A DNA stretch of 42,049 nucleotides. Origin: GCA-001735895 sp964488685. Its GTDB lineage: Bacteria; Pseudomonadota; Gammaproteobacteria; GCA-001735895. The translations under genes were made by a program, and so were the position numbers. Every line of letters begins with the position of its first letter. Position 1 is the stretch's first letter. Under the pieces are notes generated by a model. The model was not told where the DNA came from. It saw nothing but the letters and a program-made list of their open reading frames with translations, and ran no database searches. Positions 8,550 to 16,758 of this stretch are shown here, piece by piece. Where the stretch lies: positions 1 to 42,049 of the forward strand of contig CAZAVY010000014.1 in the NCBI GenBank assembly GCA_964488685.1. The letters run 5' to 3'.

Positions 8550-9377
8550 CTAAGCAGACAGCCGACCACCCAGGATCCGGGTAATTTCGTCCGCGGCCCT
8601 TTTTACCTTAAGTCCTATGTCTGGAATGGTATTATCGGTGAATCTTGCAGTAGGTCCCGATACCGAGATACCTGCTATCGCTTCGCCGGAGGAATTGTAA
8701 ATCGCTGCGGCAACACATCGCATTCCCGAATAACCCTCTTCATCATCTAGAGACCAACCCCGGTTTAATATTTCTTCCAGCTCAACAAATAATTGAGTTG
8801 GAGAGGTGATGGTTTTATCGGTAAATCGGGGACAGCCTTTTTCCTGTAGAATTCTTTCAACCTCGGTTTGCGGTAAGTTTGCCAACAACGCTTTGCCGAT
8901 ACCTGAAGCGTGCATAAAACCTCTCGTACCCGGGCGAAAGAAGGCACGGATTGGATTGTGCGACTCAACCTGGCTGATAAACACGACATCACCATTATTG
9001 GCGACTGCGAGGTTCGCGGTCTCACCGGTCTGTTCGATAAGCCCATGCATGGTTAGCCTGGCAGAGTCGACCAGGTTGGTACGATCCAGGTAAGCGCTGC
9101 CAACCCGAAAGGCCTCGATACCGATCGACCACTCCTGGGTAGATGCCTTCAGTTCGACAAAGTCATGATTCTGCAAGGTCGCCAATATCCGGTGGGCGGT
9201 AGACGGTGGCATTCCAACTTGTAAAGCAAGCTCGGTCAAGGTCGCGCCACCATCCCGGGTAAGACAACGCAATATACCCAGGCCACGGTCAAGTGCCTGC
9301 ACGGTGCCCACGGAAGCTGCGGGTTGTTGTGACTTGGGTCTTCCTCTGGGGCGACGTTGAGTGGGTTGTTCATTCAT
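8550..9377 (-). CDS. bhcR: IclR-family regulator of the beta-hydroxyaspartate cycle, BhcR-like
   Basis: IclR-type transcriptional regulator. It has a basic N-terminal RRPRGRPK, a winged HTH (about residues 25-85: ALDRGLGILRCL, TLTELALQVGMPPSTAHRIL), and an IclR effector domain (GIEAFRVGSAYL, GFMHASGIGKALLA, EEGYSGMRCVAAAIY, AIAGISVSGP). It is divergent from bhcABCD, exactly where BhcR lies in known clusters; in Paracoccus denitrificans BhcR is glyoxylate-responsive. The frame is open to an ATG at 9434, but the 19 extra codons are AT-rich and contain a perfect TATAAT (9405-9410) with a TGGAAA -35-like box. I therefore prefer the ATG at 9377 (MNEQPTQRR); the longer form would be 294 aa. Confidence 0.88.
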   Translation of the reverse strand: MNEQPTQRRPRGRPKSQQPAASVGTVQALDRGLGILRCLTRDGGATLTELALQVGMPPSTAHRILATLQNHDFVELKASTQEWSIGIEAFRVGSAYLDRTNLVDSARLTMHGLIEQTGETANLAVANNGDVVFISQVESHNPIRAFFRPGTRGFMHASGIGKALLANLPQTEVERILQEKGCPRFTDKTITSPTQLFVELEEILNRGWSLDDEEGYSGMRCVAAAIYNSSGEAIAGISVSGPTARFTDNTIPDIGLKVKRAADEITRILGGRLSA

Positions 9378-9404
9378 CAGGTTGCTCGGGGAAATTGTCA
9401 ATCG

Positions 9405-9433
9405 ATTATAAGTAGGTTTAGAATAATTTTCCA
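9405..9433 (-). promoter_or_regulatory. Putative bhcR promoter with overlapping operator
   Basis: On the minus strand TGGAAA (9433-9428), 17 bases, then TATAAT (9410-9405), placing a transcript start about 20 bases before the ATG at 9377. The -35 region overlaps TGGAAAATTATTCTA (9419-9433 read on the minus strand), which matches 12 of 15 positions of the perfect dyad at 9508-9522. The arrangement suggests BhcR autorepression (inference). Confidence 0.5.
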
Positions 9434-9437
9434 TTAC

Positions 9438-9484
9438 TATTATTTAATTTCAATAGAAGCATAATATATTATTTAATTTCAATA
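9438..9484. repeat. Two direct copies of an 18-bp AT-rich sequence in the bhcR-bhcA promoter
   Basis: TATTATTTAATTTCAATA occurs at 9438-9455 and again at 9467-9484, starts 29 bp apart, inside an extremely AT-rich 150-bp divergent spacer. Exact repetition over 18 bases in so short a region suggests a second regulator site, an IHF-like bend, or a recent duplication. No known motif is assigned. Confidence 0.55.
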
Positions 9485-9507
9485 ATTTATCATTTTCATT
9501 ATTATAT

Positions 9508-9522
9508 TGGAATAGTATTCCA
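9508..9522. promoter_or_regulatory. Putative BhcR (IclR-type) operator
   Basis: TGGAATAGTATTCCA is a 15-bp perfect dyad around its central base, of the GGAAT-N3-ATTCC form seen for IclR-family operators. It ends five bases upstream of the bhcA -35 box, the position expected for an activator. Confidence 0.65.
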
Positions 9523-9527
9523 TTAAA

Positions 9528-9556
9528 TTGCTTTAGTTTAGAACACTGGTTATACT
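9528..9556 (+). promoter_or_regulatory. Putative bhcABCD promoter
   Basis: TTGCTT (9528-9533), 17-base spacer, TATACT (9551-9556), followed by bhcA at 9589 with AGG seven bases before its ATG. The -35 box is weak (three of six), which agrees with an activated promoter. Confidence 0.45.
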
Positions 9557-9588
9557 TTTGAGTTATAACCCGTGACTCAGGTAACACC

Positions 9589-10761
9589 ATGCACCAGCAA
9601 AACCCGGTCTTCATTCCCGGCCCGACGAACATCCCCGATCAATTGCGACACGCGATGAATATCCCGACCAGCGATCATCGATCACCCGAATTCAAAAACA
9701 CACTGCTGCCGCTGCTGCAAGATCTCAAGAAGATATTTAAAACCGACACGGGTGAGGTTTTTATTTTCCCGGCCAGCGGCACCGGCGGATGGGAAGCCTC
9801 TCTAACCAACACCCTGTCACCCGGCGATAAAGTGCTGGTCGCACGCTACGGCATGTTTTCCCACCGCTGGATTGACATGTGCCAACGCCATGGACTCGAA
9901 GTTGAAATTATAGAATGCGCCTGGGGCAGCGGCGCGCCTGCCGACCGATTTGCCGAATGCCTGGCTGCTGACAGGCAACACCAGATCAAGGCGCTGTTGG
10001 TCACGCACAATGAAACCGCAACCGGTGTGCGTAGCGATATCGGGGCGGTGCGCGATGCGATGAATCAAAGCAACCACCCGGCTATGCTTTATGTCGACTG
10101 TGTCAGTTCCCTGGCTTCGATGGATTTTCGAATGGATGAGTGGGGCATCGATCTGGCTGTCGCAGGCTCACAAAAAGGATTCATGCTGGCTACCGGAATG
10201 GCGATAGTTGCCGTCAGTCAAAAGGCGATCGAAGCAACACATCAGGCACAGCTTCATCGGTGTTATTTTGATTTCCGCAACATGAAAAATGCCACCGAAA
10301 ATGGCGGTTATCCATATACACCGCCGATTCAATTGATTAACGGACTTCGGGCAAGTGTAGACATGCTGCTTGACGAAGGTCTCGAGCGGGTATTTAATCG
10401 ACACTTCCGAATTGCCGAGGGAATTCGCAAGGCGATTATTGCCTGGGAATTGCAATTGTGTGCAACGCATCCGGAACTTTACTCTGACAGCGTCAGCGCA
10501 ATTTACGTGCCGCAAGGATTCGACAGCGATGCGCTCGTTAATCATGCCTACAATGCCTACGGAGTCTCTTTCGGCGTCGGGCTGGGCGAAATGGCGGGAA
10601 AGGCCTTTCGTATCGGGCATCTGGGCTCGATGACCGAGGTGATGGCTTTATCCGGGCTAGCCACTATTGAAATGGCCATGAAAGATCTCAGTTATCCGAT
10701 ACGGCTCGGAATTGGCGTGGCTGCTGCACAGGAGTATTACCGTAACTCGCGAGTTGATTAA
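9589..10761 (+). CDS. bhcA: Aspartate--glyoxylate aminotransferase BhcA
   Basis: PLP-dependent class V aminotransferase (390 aa). In the beta-hydroxyaspartate cycle it transfers the amino group of aspartate to glyoxylate, giving glycine and oxaloacetate. It shows the serine-glyoxylate/alanine-glyoxylate aminotransferase fold: N-terminal IPGPTNIPDQLR, FPASGTGGWEA (about residues 60-70), Asp170 in YVDCVSSLAS, and the Schiff-base Lys196 in AGSQKGFML. By sequence alone it could be a serine-glyoxylate aminotransferase. The following bhcB, bhcC and bhcD and the divergent IclR regulator fix the assignment. It is the first gene of the operon. Confidence 0.93.
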   Translation: MHQQNPVFIPGPTNIPDQLRHAMNIPTSDHRSPEFKNTLLPLLQDLKKIFKTDTGEVFIFPASGTGGWEASLTNTLSPGDKVLVARYGMFSHRWIDMCQRHGLEVEIIECAWGSGAPADRFAECLAADRQHQIKALLVTHNETATGVRSDIGAVRDAMNQSNHPAMLYVDCVSSLASMDFRMDEWGIDLAVAGSQKGFMLATGMAIVAVSQKAIEATHQAQLHRCYFDFRNMKNATENGGYPYTPPIQLINGLRASVDMLLDEGLERVFNRHFRIAEGIRKAIIAWELQLCATHPELYSDSVSAIYVPQGFDSDALVNHAYNAYGVSFGVGLGEMAGKAFRIGHLGSMTEVMALSGLATIEMAMKDLSYPIRLGIGVAAAQEYYRNSRVD

Positions 10762-10762
10762 T

Positions 10763-11710
10763 ATGTACCTGCCGGATTTTGACGATGTTATGCAAGCGGG
10801 CGAACGGATAGGTCCGTACATCCGCCGCACGCCGATACTCACTTCGACATATTTAAATCAGCTGAGCGGCGCCGAGCTATTTTTTAAATGCGAGAATTTC
10901 CAGAAAGCCGGCGTATTCAAGGTCCGGGGCGCCTCGAACGCAGTTTTCGGGCTGTCCGATACCGATGCTTCCAGGGGTGTAGCAACCCACTCATCCGGCA
11001 ATCACGCGTTATCGCTAAGCTATGCGGCAGGGCGCCGCGGCATCGATGCTACCGTCGTCATGCCGCGCACGGCTCCCGAGGCGAAAAAAGCGGCTGTGCG
11101 GGGATATGGTGGCGTGGTGATGGAATGCGAACCATCGACCAGCGCACGCGAAACGATGCTGGAACAGCTGGTTGCCCGGACCGGGGCCGATTTTGTTCAC
11201 CCCTACAACGACCACCGTGTGATTGCAGGACAGGCGACCTGCGCGCTTGAATTTCATGAAGATATCGGCGAGCTGGACGCGATAGTGGCCCCCATCGGAG
11301 GTGGCGGTATGATTTCCGGAACTTGTCTGACCCTGTCCAGGGTTTCACCCGAGACCAGAATTTACGCAGCCGAGCCAATCGCCGCCGACGACGCCTATCG
11401 ATCCTTCAAGGCAGGAAAAATTATCGAAGACGACTCGCCGCAAACCGTCGCAGATGGCTTGAAAGTCAGTCTGCGCCCGCGAACCTGGCACTTTGTTTCC
11501 ACCTATGTCAGCGATGTGCTTCTCGCCAGCGAAGCGGAAATAATCGATGCGATGTACCTCAGCTGGCAGCGCATGAAGATTGTTATCGAACCCTCGTCCA
11601 GCGTGCCACTGGCTGTAATATTAAAAAACAAGCCCCTGTTTGAGGGTAAGCGAGTCGGCGTCATTCTGACTGGCGGCAACGTAGATCTGAAAAAACTTCC
11701 CTGGTTATAA
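10763..11710 (+). CDS. bhcB: beta-hydroxyaspartate dehydratase BhcB
   Basis: PLP-dependent dehydratase of the threonine dehydratase/serine racemase family (315 aa), which removes water from erythro-beta-hydroxyaspartate to give iminosuccinate. Visible motifs are the Schiff-base Lys53 in GVFKVRGASNA, SSGNHALSLSYAAG (substrate loop), the phosphate-binding GGGGMISG (about residues 178-185) and the C-terminal LTGGNVDL. An in-frame ATG exists at 10712 inside bhcA, but homology starts at MYLPDFDD and 10763 is two bases after the bhcA stop, so I use it. There is no strong Shine-Dalgarno, so translational coupling to bhcA is likely. Confidence 0.92.
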   Translation: MYLPDFDDVMQAGERIGPYIRRTPILTSTYLNQLSGAELFFKCENFQKAGVFKVRGASNAVFGLSDTDASRGVATHSSGNHALSLSYAAGRRGIDATVVMPRTAPEAKKAAVRGYGGVVMECEPSTSARETMLEQLVARTGADFVHPYNDHRVIAGQATCALEFHEDIGELDAIVAPIGGGGMISGTCLTLSRVSPETRIYAAEPIAADDAYRSFKAGKIIEDDSPQTVADGLKVSLRPRTWHFVSTYVSDVLLASEAEIIDAMYLSWQRMKIVIEPSSSVPLAVILKNKPLFEGKRVGVILTGGNVDLKKLPWL

Positions 11711-11728
11711 CCATTTATGGAGATTAAT

Positions 11729-12883
11729 ATGAACCCAATCAATAAATCCGAAACCCTGATCGTCGGCCTGAACGTGCCGGCAGAACCCGGTATGGACCTG
11801 GCCGATGTTTCCACTCCGGCACTTATTGTCGATCTGGATGCGTTTGAGAAAAACGTGAAAGTAATGCGCTCTTTTATGGAACAAGCGGGCGTCAGACATC
11901 GTGCGCATGCAAAGACACACAAATCAGCTGACATGGCACTTTACCAAATCGAGCATGGCGGCGCCTGCGGTGTTTGCTGTCAAAAAGTTTCGGAAGCCGA
12001 AGCCCTGGTAGCGGGCGGCATAATGGATGTGCTGGTTTCAAACCAGGTGGTTGACCCGAAAAAAATAGACCGCCTCGCGCAATTGGCCAACAAGGCTCGC
12101 GTCCTGGTTTGTGTCGATGATCTCGGCAATGTTGACGCATTGTCCGCGGCGGCAGTCAGGCACGGTGTCACCATCGAATGCCTGGTAGAAATCGATTGTG
12201 GCGCGGGCCGCTGTGGTGTGCAGTGGGGCGAACCCGTTGTTCAAATCGCCAACAAAATTCATGCCAGCGATGGTTTAAAATTCTCGGGCATCCAGGCTTA
12301 CCAGGGAGCCGCCCAACACGTACATGACTTTACAGAACGCAAGGGACAGATTGAAACGGCAATCGAGATGGTTACCGATACGGTTGCAATGCTCAGCGAA
12401 CAGGGTCTGGAATGCGATATCGTCGGCGGTGCAGGAACCGGTTCTTACTATTTCGAAGGAGCGTCAGGCGTTTACAACGAAATGCAGTGCGGGTCCTATG
12501 TGTTTATGGATGCCGATTACCAGCGCGTGCTGGACGATCAGGGTCACAATATTTCCGAATTCGAAAACAGCCTTTTTATCTGGACCTCGATCATGTCTAA
12601 AACCAGGGCCGACAAAGCCATTTGTGACGCCGGTCTGAAGGCTCAAAGCCTAGACTCAGGGCTTCCAACCATATTCGGCCGAAATGATATCGAATATATC
12701 AAGTGCTCTGACGAACATGGCGTCATTTCAGATCCGGATAACCTGCTCAAATTGAATGATAAATTGAAATTAATTCCCGGCCATTGCGACCCGACATGTA
12801 ATATTTACGACTGGTACGTTGGTATTCGTAATGACAAGGTTGAATGTCTATGGCCGGTGACTGCCCGTGGTATGGCACTTTAA
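11729..12883 (+). CDS. bhcC: beta-hydroxyaspartate aldolase BhcC
   Basis: PLP- and metal-dependent aldolase of the D-threonine aldolase/DSD1 (fold III) family, 384 aa. It condenses glycine with glyoxylate to erythro-beta-hydroxyaspartate, the carbon-carbon bond-forming step of the cycle. The N-terminal barrel starts STPALIVDLDAFEKNV; the PLP lysine is Lys62 in RAHAKTHKS. The C-terminal metal site is H352-x-D354 in GHCDPTCN, with CLWPVTARG at the end, as in DSD1-like enzymes. The frame opens at an ATG at 11717, but GGAGA five bases before the ATG at 11729 marks the real start. It is third in the bhc operon. Confidence 0.93.
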   Translation: MNPINKSETLIVGLNVPAEPGMDLADVSTPALIVDLDAFEKNVKVMRSFMEQAGVRHRAHAKTHKSADMALYQIEHGGACGVCCQKVSEAEALVAGGIMDVLVSNQVVDPKKIDRLAQLANKARVLVCVDDLGNVDALSAAAVRHGVTIECLVEIDCGAGRCGVQWGEPVVQIANKIHASDGLKFSGIQAYQGAAQHVHDFTERKGQIETAIEMVTDTVAMLSEQGLECDIVGGAGTGSYYFEGASGVYNEMQCGSYVFMDADYQRVLDDQGHNISEFENSLFIWTSIMSKTRADKAICDAGLKAQSLDSGLPTIFGRNDIEYIKCSDEHGVISDPDNLLKLNDKLKLIPGHCDPTCNIYDWYVGIRNDKVECLWPVTARGMAL

Positions 12884-12886
12884 ACG

Positions 12887-13852
12887 ATGATCATTGTCAC
12901 CGAAGAAGTTTGCCGCGAGGTCTTTAGTCGCAAAGATGCCTTTACTGCTGTCGAAAACGTATTTGCTGCTATGGCCAAAGGTGATGCCTGTAACTTCCCT
13001 GTTATTCGAGAGGCGATTGGTTACCAGGACGCGCTTTACGGATTCAAATCCGGATTTGATCGCGAGAGTCTATCACTGGGTCTCAAATCCGGGGGATACT
13101 GGCCGAACAATTCCTCTAAAGGGCTACCCAATCATCAGTCCACGGTGTTTTTATTTGATGCGGACACTGGACAACTCAAGGCCCTGGTGGGCGGTAACTA
13201 CCTGACCGCAGTCAGAACCGCTGCTGCCAGCGCTGTTTCGATCGCCCACCTTGCCCGGGACGATGCAAAAGTTCTCGGAATGGTTGGGGCAGGTCACCAA
13301 TCCGGTTTTCAACTCAAGGCAGCGCTCGAGCAACGTGATTTCGAAAAAGTCGTTGCCTGGAATTTACATCCCGAAGGCTTGCCCCCACTCGCTAAAGTAG
13401 CCAAACAGGCAGGTTTGAAATTTGAGGCGACCGAGCGCGATCAACTGTGCGCCGCAGCTGACGTTATTATTACCATTACCTCTGCTCACGAACCATTGTT
13501 AATGAAACCATGGATTAAACCCGGCACCCACGTTGCCTGCATGGGAACCGACACTAGGGGTAAGCAAGAGATAGATCCACAACTGTTTGCCGGTGCAAGC
13601 ATTTTTACTGACGAAATCGCTCAGTCGGTTAGCATCGGCGAGGCACAACATGCCCTCGAGTCGGGTTTGATCTCAAAAAATGAAATCATACCGATTGGTG
13701 ACGTGATCAATGGCAATCATCCCGGGCGCACTTACGATGATGAAATCACGCTATTTGATGGAACCGGGGTTGGTTTGCAAGATCTTGCGGCCGCCTCTGC
13801 TATCGCTGAACTGGCCAGCAAAAAAGGAAAGGCAATCGAAATTTCCCTTTAA
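12887..13852 (+). CDS. bhcD: Iminosuccinate reductase BhcD
   Basis: NAD(P)H-dependent reductase of the ornithine cyclodeaminase/mu-crystallin family (321 aa). It reduces iminosuccinate to aspartate, closing the cycle by regenerating the amino donor for BhcA. It shows the family's substrate lobe (GFDRESLSLGLKSGGY) and a Rossmann fold with VLGMVGAGHQSGFQ (about residues 125-138). KPGTHVACMGTD and FTDEIAQSVSIGE follow at the expected positions. It starts three bases after the bhcC stop. By sequence alone it would be called an ornithine cyclodeaminase-like protein; the operon defines its role. Confidence 0.92.
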   Translation: MIIVTEEVCREVFSRKDAFTAVENVFAAMAKGDACNFPVIREAIGYQDALYGFKSGFDRESLSLGLKSGGYWPNNSSKGLPNHQSTVFLFDADTGQLKALVGGNYLTAVRTAAASAVSIAHLARDDAKVLGMVGAGHQSGFQLKAALEQRDFEKVVAWNLHPEGLPPLAKVAKQAGLKFEATERDQLCAAADVIITITSAHEPLLMKPWIKPGTHVACMGTDTRGKQEIDPQLFAGASIFTDEIAQSVSIGEAQHALESGLISKNEIIPIGDVINGNHPGRTYDDEITLFDGTGVGLQDLAAASAIAELASKKGKAIEISL

Positions 13853-14582
13853 GGTAAAAGATATTGCAAAGACGGGCGGGATCGAGAACGATACCAAATC
13901 TTACTAATCCGGACATTTCATGAACTGCCGCGATGATTGCGCAGGACTTTGTTTTCTCGGGAGATTTTCCGAATAAGTGTCGGACCAATGAATCCGGCCG
14001 ACTGAGCAAGGTTCCTGAGGAAACAAAGGTCAAGCAAGGGCGCGAGCAGGTTTATGAAATGTTCGGGCTAATACGCCCGGTAACCTGCGCTACGCGTAGT
14101 GAGTAATTATGTGGCATGCAATGTATGCTGGCATTTTGCTTCAGAATAAAATGGTATCGAGACAAGTGACCGCATTGTTTTTTAAATATGGTGAATATCT
14201 ACCGGAGTACGAGGCGAAAATTTCGATTTTCGATCGGCAGGTGGTTAAGAAAATTTGTTGGTTTGAATTGGGGTTGTGATCGCCTGCTGTGTTTGGAAAA
14301 TTAGGGATCGGAGTGACCCTCTCCCTGACCCATAATCATTTCAAACCGGAATTCGGCATCAAATTTTGCCCGAATCGCGCCTCAGATCACAAAAATTGCC
14401 TATATTATTTGCGAGAATTACGCTCTAATCCCAAGTAGGCACAAAAACCGAGAACAGGTGTGCCGAATTTGCACTGAGAAATAATTGGCGTTTCTGAGCC
14501 GGCCGCTTCGGTTCGATAATTGCCACGGGAAAGACACGGACATTTCTAAATAACAAACAACTATGGTCGCCGGGAATCTTAA
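13853..14582. other. 730-bp region without a recognised gene
   Basis: This gap follows bhcD and precedes the DsbA-GGDEF fusion. It is AT-richer towards the right. It holds two short plus-strand reading frames that I do not recognise: 13933-14106 (57 aa, MIAQDFVFSG...) and 14109-14279 (56 aa, MWHAMYAGIL...), which are only two bases apart. A small hairpin (CGAAAAT-TTCG-ATTTTCG) lies at 14215-14232, inside the second frame. No clear rho-independent terminator for bhcABCD is visible. It may be remnant DNA. Confidence 0.5.
14109..14279 (+). CDS. Possible small hypothetical protein (56 aa)
   Basis: ATG-to-TGA frame of 56 codons, preceded by GTGAG about six bases before the ATG. The product is mixed aromatic and basic (LFFKYGEYLPEYEAK, KKICWFELGL) with no signal peptide or known motif. 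It follows a 57-codon frame by two bases. I do not recognise either product, and both could be chance frames in decayed DNA. Confidence 0.2.
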   Translation: MWHAMYAGILLQNKMVSRQVTALFFKYGEYLPEYEAKISIFDRQVVKKICWFELGL

Positions 14583-16145
14583 TTGAATAGTACGCCGCAA
14601 AAAGCGAGGCTGTTTGAGCGTTTCGGTAAGGTCAGTTTTACCGTTTATGCCGATTTCAATTGTCCTTTTTGTTACGCGCTAAACGAACGTATCTTTGCGA
14701 TGAACCTGGATCACTGGATTGATTTTCGCCTGATTCAGCATACGCCGGAGGTTCATCATCAACGGGGCAGTCTCGAATTACTCAGCGAACTCACCACCGA
14801 AGTGGCCGAAGTTCGGCGACGGATACCGTCGACCGAAATCAATATACCCATGTTCCGCCCCGGTTCGGCTGCCGCAACGTCACTGGTATACGCGATCGGC
14901 AGAGACGATCCGGTCGAGGCAGCACGGCTACGCCGGCGAATTTATCGTGCGCTTTGGCTCGACGGAGAGGATATCTCCGACCCCGGCATCCTGGCCTCCC
15001 TCCTGCTGGAACTCGACATCGAACCGCCCTCTCAGGACAATCTATCCAATGAGGAGCTTACTGCCTGGCAGTCCGAATGGGCCAACAATACGGAATTCGA
15101 TCGTAATTTACCCGTCATCATCAGCGAATGTGGTGAAACCGCAATCGGATTTCTGCTGGAGCCCGAACTGGATGCTTTCCTCGAATCCGGTTCACTGGTA
15201 TCGGACAAGGTAGCCGACGGCCTTTGGCAGCCCAAAAAACGGCTGCGGATATTGGTGCTGGATTACGATGCCCAAAGCCTGCGGATGATCGTCGAGCAAA
15301 TGCACGATACCCAGATCGAGGTGGTCGAGGATTTCATCGGGCTCATCGCGCATGCGCGGAATCTCGGCATGCCTGATCTGTTGATGGTGAATCACTCGTT
15401 TATCGAAAATGTCAGCGGCAGCGACTGGTGGCGAAATTCCACCAATTCGGATTCGAATCCCGCAGTCCCGATAATTCATATTCTGGACCATCAGACGTCC
15501 GAGGCCGAGGCCGCCGCCTTTGAACTGGGTGCGGCCGGTATTATCTCCCGGCCATTTCATCCGAAGCTGCTGCGATCGCTGCTCAATTCGCATTTACAGG
15601 CGCATCGATCACAGCAGCAGATCAACAACGTCGCCCGCGTCGATGCCTTGACATCGATCTGCAACCATCGTGAATTCGATGCACAGCTGACGGCGGAATG
15701 GAGCCGTGGTGCTCGCACTGGCAACGCGCTGGCATTGTTGATGATCGATGTCGACAGGCTCAGGGCATACAACGATACCTACGGGCATTTGCAAGGAGAC
15801 GTTTGCCTTGTAAAGGTGGCACACAAACTCGCCAACTGTGTGCGGCGTTCCGAAGATCTGGTGGCGCGTTATCGGGGCGGCTTGTTTACCGCGCTGCTGC
15901 CTGGGGTCGAGGTCGACAGCGCGCTCGAAGTGGCGCGGGATTGTCTGCAGGCGGTTGCGGACGCGATGATTCCACACCCGGCCTCATCGGTTGCATCCCA
16001 GGTAACGGTCAGTATTGGGGTCGCTGTGATGGTACCAATGTATGAAAAAAGCTTCACGTTGATCATCGAACAAGCGGAAATTGCGCTATACCAGGCCAAG
16101 CAGAATAGTTGCAATCCGGTTTGCGCTTTTGAGGAAAACACCTGA
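14583..16145 (+). CDS. DsbA-like thioredoxin / receiver-like / degenerate GGDEF fusion protein
   Basis: Three-part protein of 520 aa. Residues 17-205 form a DsbA-family thioredoxin fold with a C27-P-F-C30 redox motif and the family helix region (FRPGSAAATSLVYAIGR, RIYRALWLDGEDISDPGIL). Residues 221-340 resemble a response-regulator receiver, but the phospho-acceptor Asp is Asn270 (LLMVNHSF) and the usual Lys is Arg323 (ISRPF). Residues 350-515 are a GGDEF domain that keeps DVDRLRAYNDTYGH. Its signature reads RGGLF (431-435) instead of GGDEF, so cyclase activity is probably lost; RSED at 422-425 preserves the RxxD inhibitory-site motif. It is likely a cytoplasmic redox-linked c-di-GMP receptor (inference). 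The start is TTG; the next ATG would cut off the CxxC. Confidence 0.85.
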   Translation: MNSTPQKARLFERFGKVSFTVYADFNCPFCYALNERIFAMNLDHWIDFRLIQHTPEVHHQRGSLELLSELTTEVAEVRRRIPSTEINIPMFRPGSAAATSLVYAIGRDDPVEAARLRRRIYRALWLDGEDISDPGILASLLLELDIEPPSQDNLSNEELTAWQSEWANNTEFDRNLPVIISECGETAIGFLLEPELDAFLESGSLVSDKVADGLWQPKKRLRILVLDYDAQSLRMIVEQMHDTQIEVVEDFIGLIAHARNLGMPDLLMVNHSFIENVSGSDWWRNSTNSDSNPAVPIIHILDHQTSEAEAAAFELGAAGIISRPFHPKLLRSLLNSHLQAHRSQQQINNVARVDALTSICNHREFDAQLTAEWSRGARTGNALALLMIDVDRLRAYNDTYGHLQGDVCLVKVAHKLANCVRRSEDLVARYRGGLFTALLPGVEVDSALEVARDCLQAVADAMIPHPASSVASQVTVSIGVAVMVPMYEKSFTLIIEQAEIALYQAKQNSCNPVCAFEENT

Positions 16146-16389
16146 TTGACTATATCGGGGACAGATGGAGACAAAGTGCGGCCAATGGGTTGGTACCGCC
16201 TGCCCGAATATCTGTGAGTGACGATGGGGTCGCGCAGGGAGATGGAAATTGCCAGGGAAGTATTAGAACGAATGCTTGCACTCTGGTAAATCCTTTCGAA
16301 ATCCTCAATCCTGCTCACTGCACCGATTAAACCAGTCAAATCTCAGCTGTCAGGCTTGTGAGGAGGATCGAAAAGAGTAAATTTACAAC

Positions 16390-16758
16390 ATGGTAAATAT
16401 CATCGCTCACCGGGGTGCAAGAAGCCTCGCGCCTGAAAATACCCTGGCCGCAGCCCGCAAGGCATATAGTCTCGGTGCTGATTTGTGGGAGACAGATGTT
16501 GCGGTCACCGCCGATGATCACCTGGTGCTGATGCATGACGATGCAATGATGCGGACCATAAAGGTCTCCGAGATCTTTCCCGAACGCGTGCCCGCGGCAT
16601 TTTCCACTTACAGTCTGGCCGAAATCCGATCGCTCGACGCCGGCTCATGGTTCGAACGCGACGATCCGTTTGGGCAGGTCGCCGCAGGTGCTGTCGATCG
16701 CAGGGAACTGACAGGGTACGCCGGTGAGAAAGTGCCGATGCTGGCAGAGAGATCGTAG
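16390..16758 (+). pseudogene. Glycerophosphodiester phosphodiesterase, N-terminal fragment
   Basis: The first 115 or so residues are a clear GDPD TIM-barrel start. IIAHRGARSLAPENTLAAA carries the catalytic HRG and the PENT motif, and ADLWETDVAVTADDHLVLMHDD carries the metal-binding Glu-x-Asp and the second catalytic His. Homology continues to GEKVP, where a full enzyme would go on for another 120-150 residues. Instead the frame stops after MLAERS, which is encoded by the antisense strand of an aldolase remnant. The gene is therefore broken by a deletion or rearrangement at about 16735. GAGGAGG lies about 26 bases before the ATG. Confidence 0.8.
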
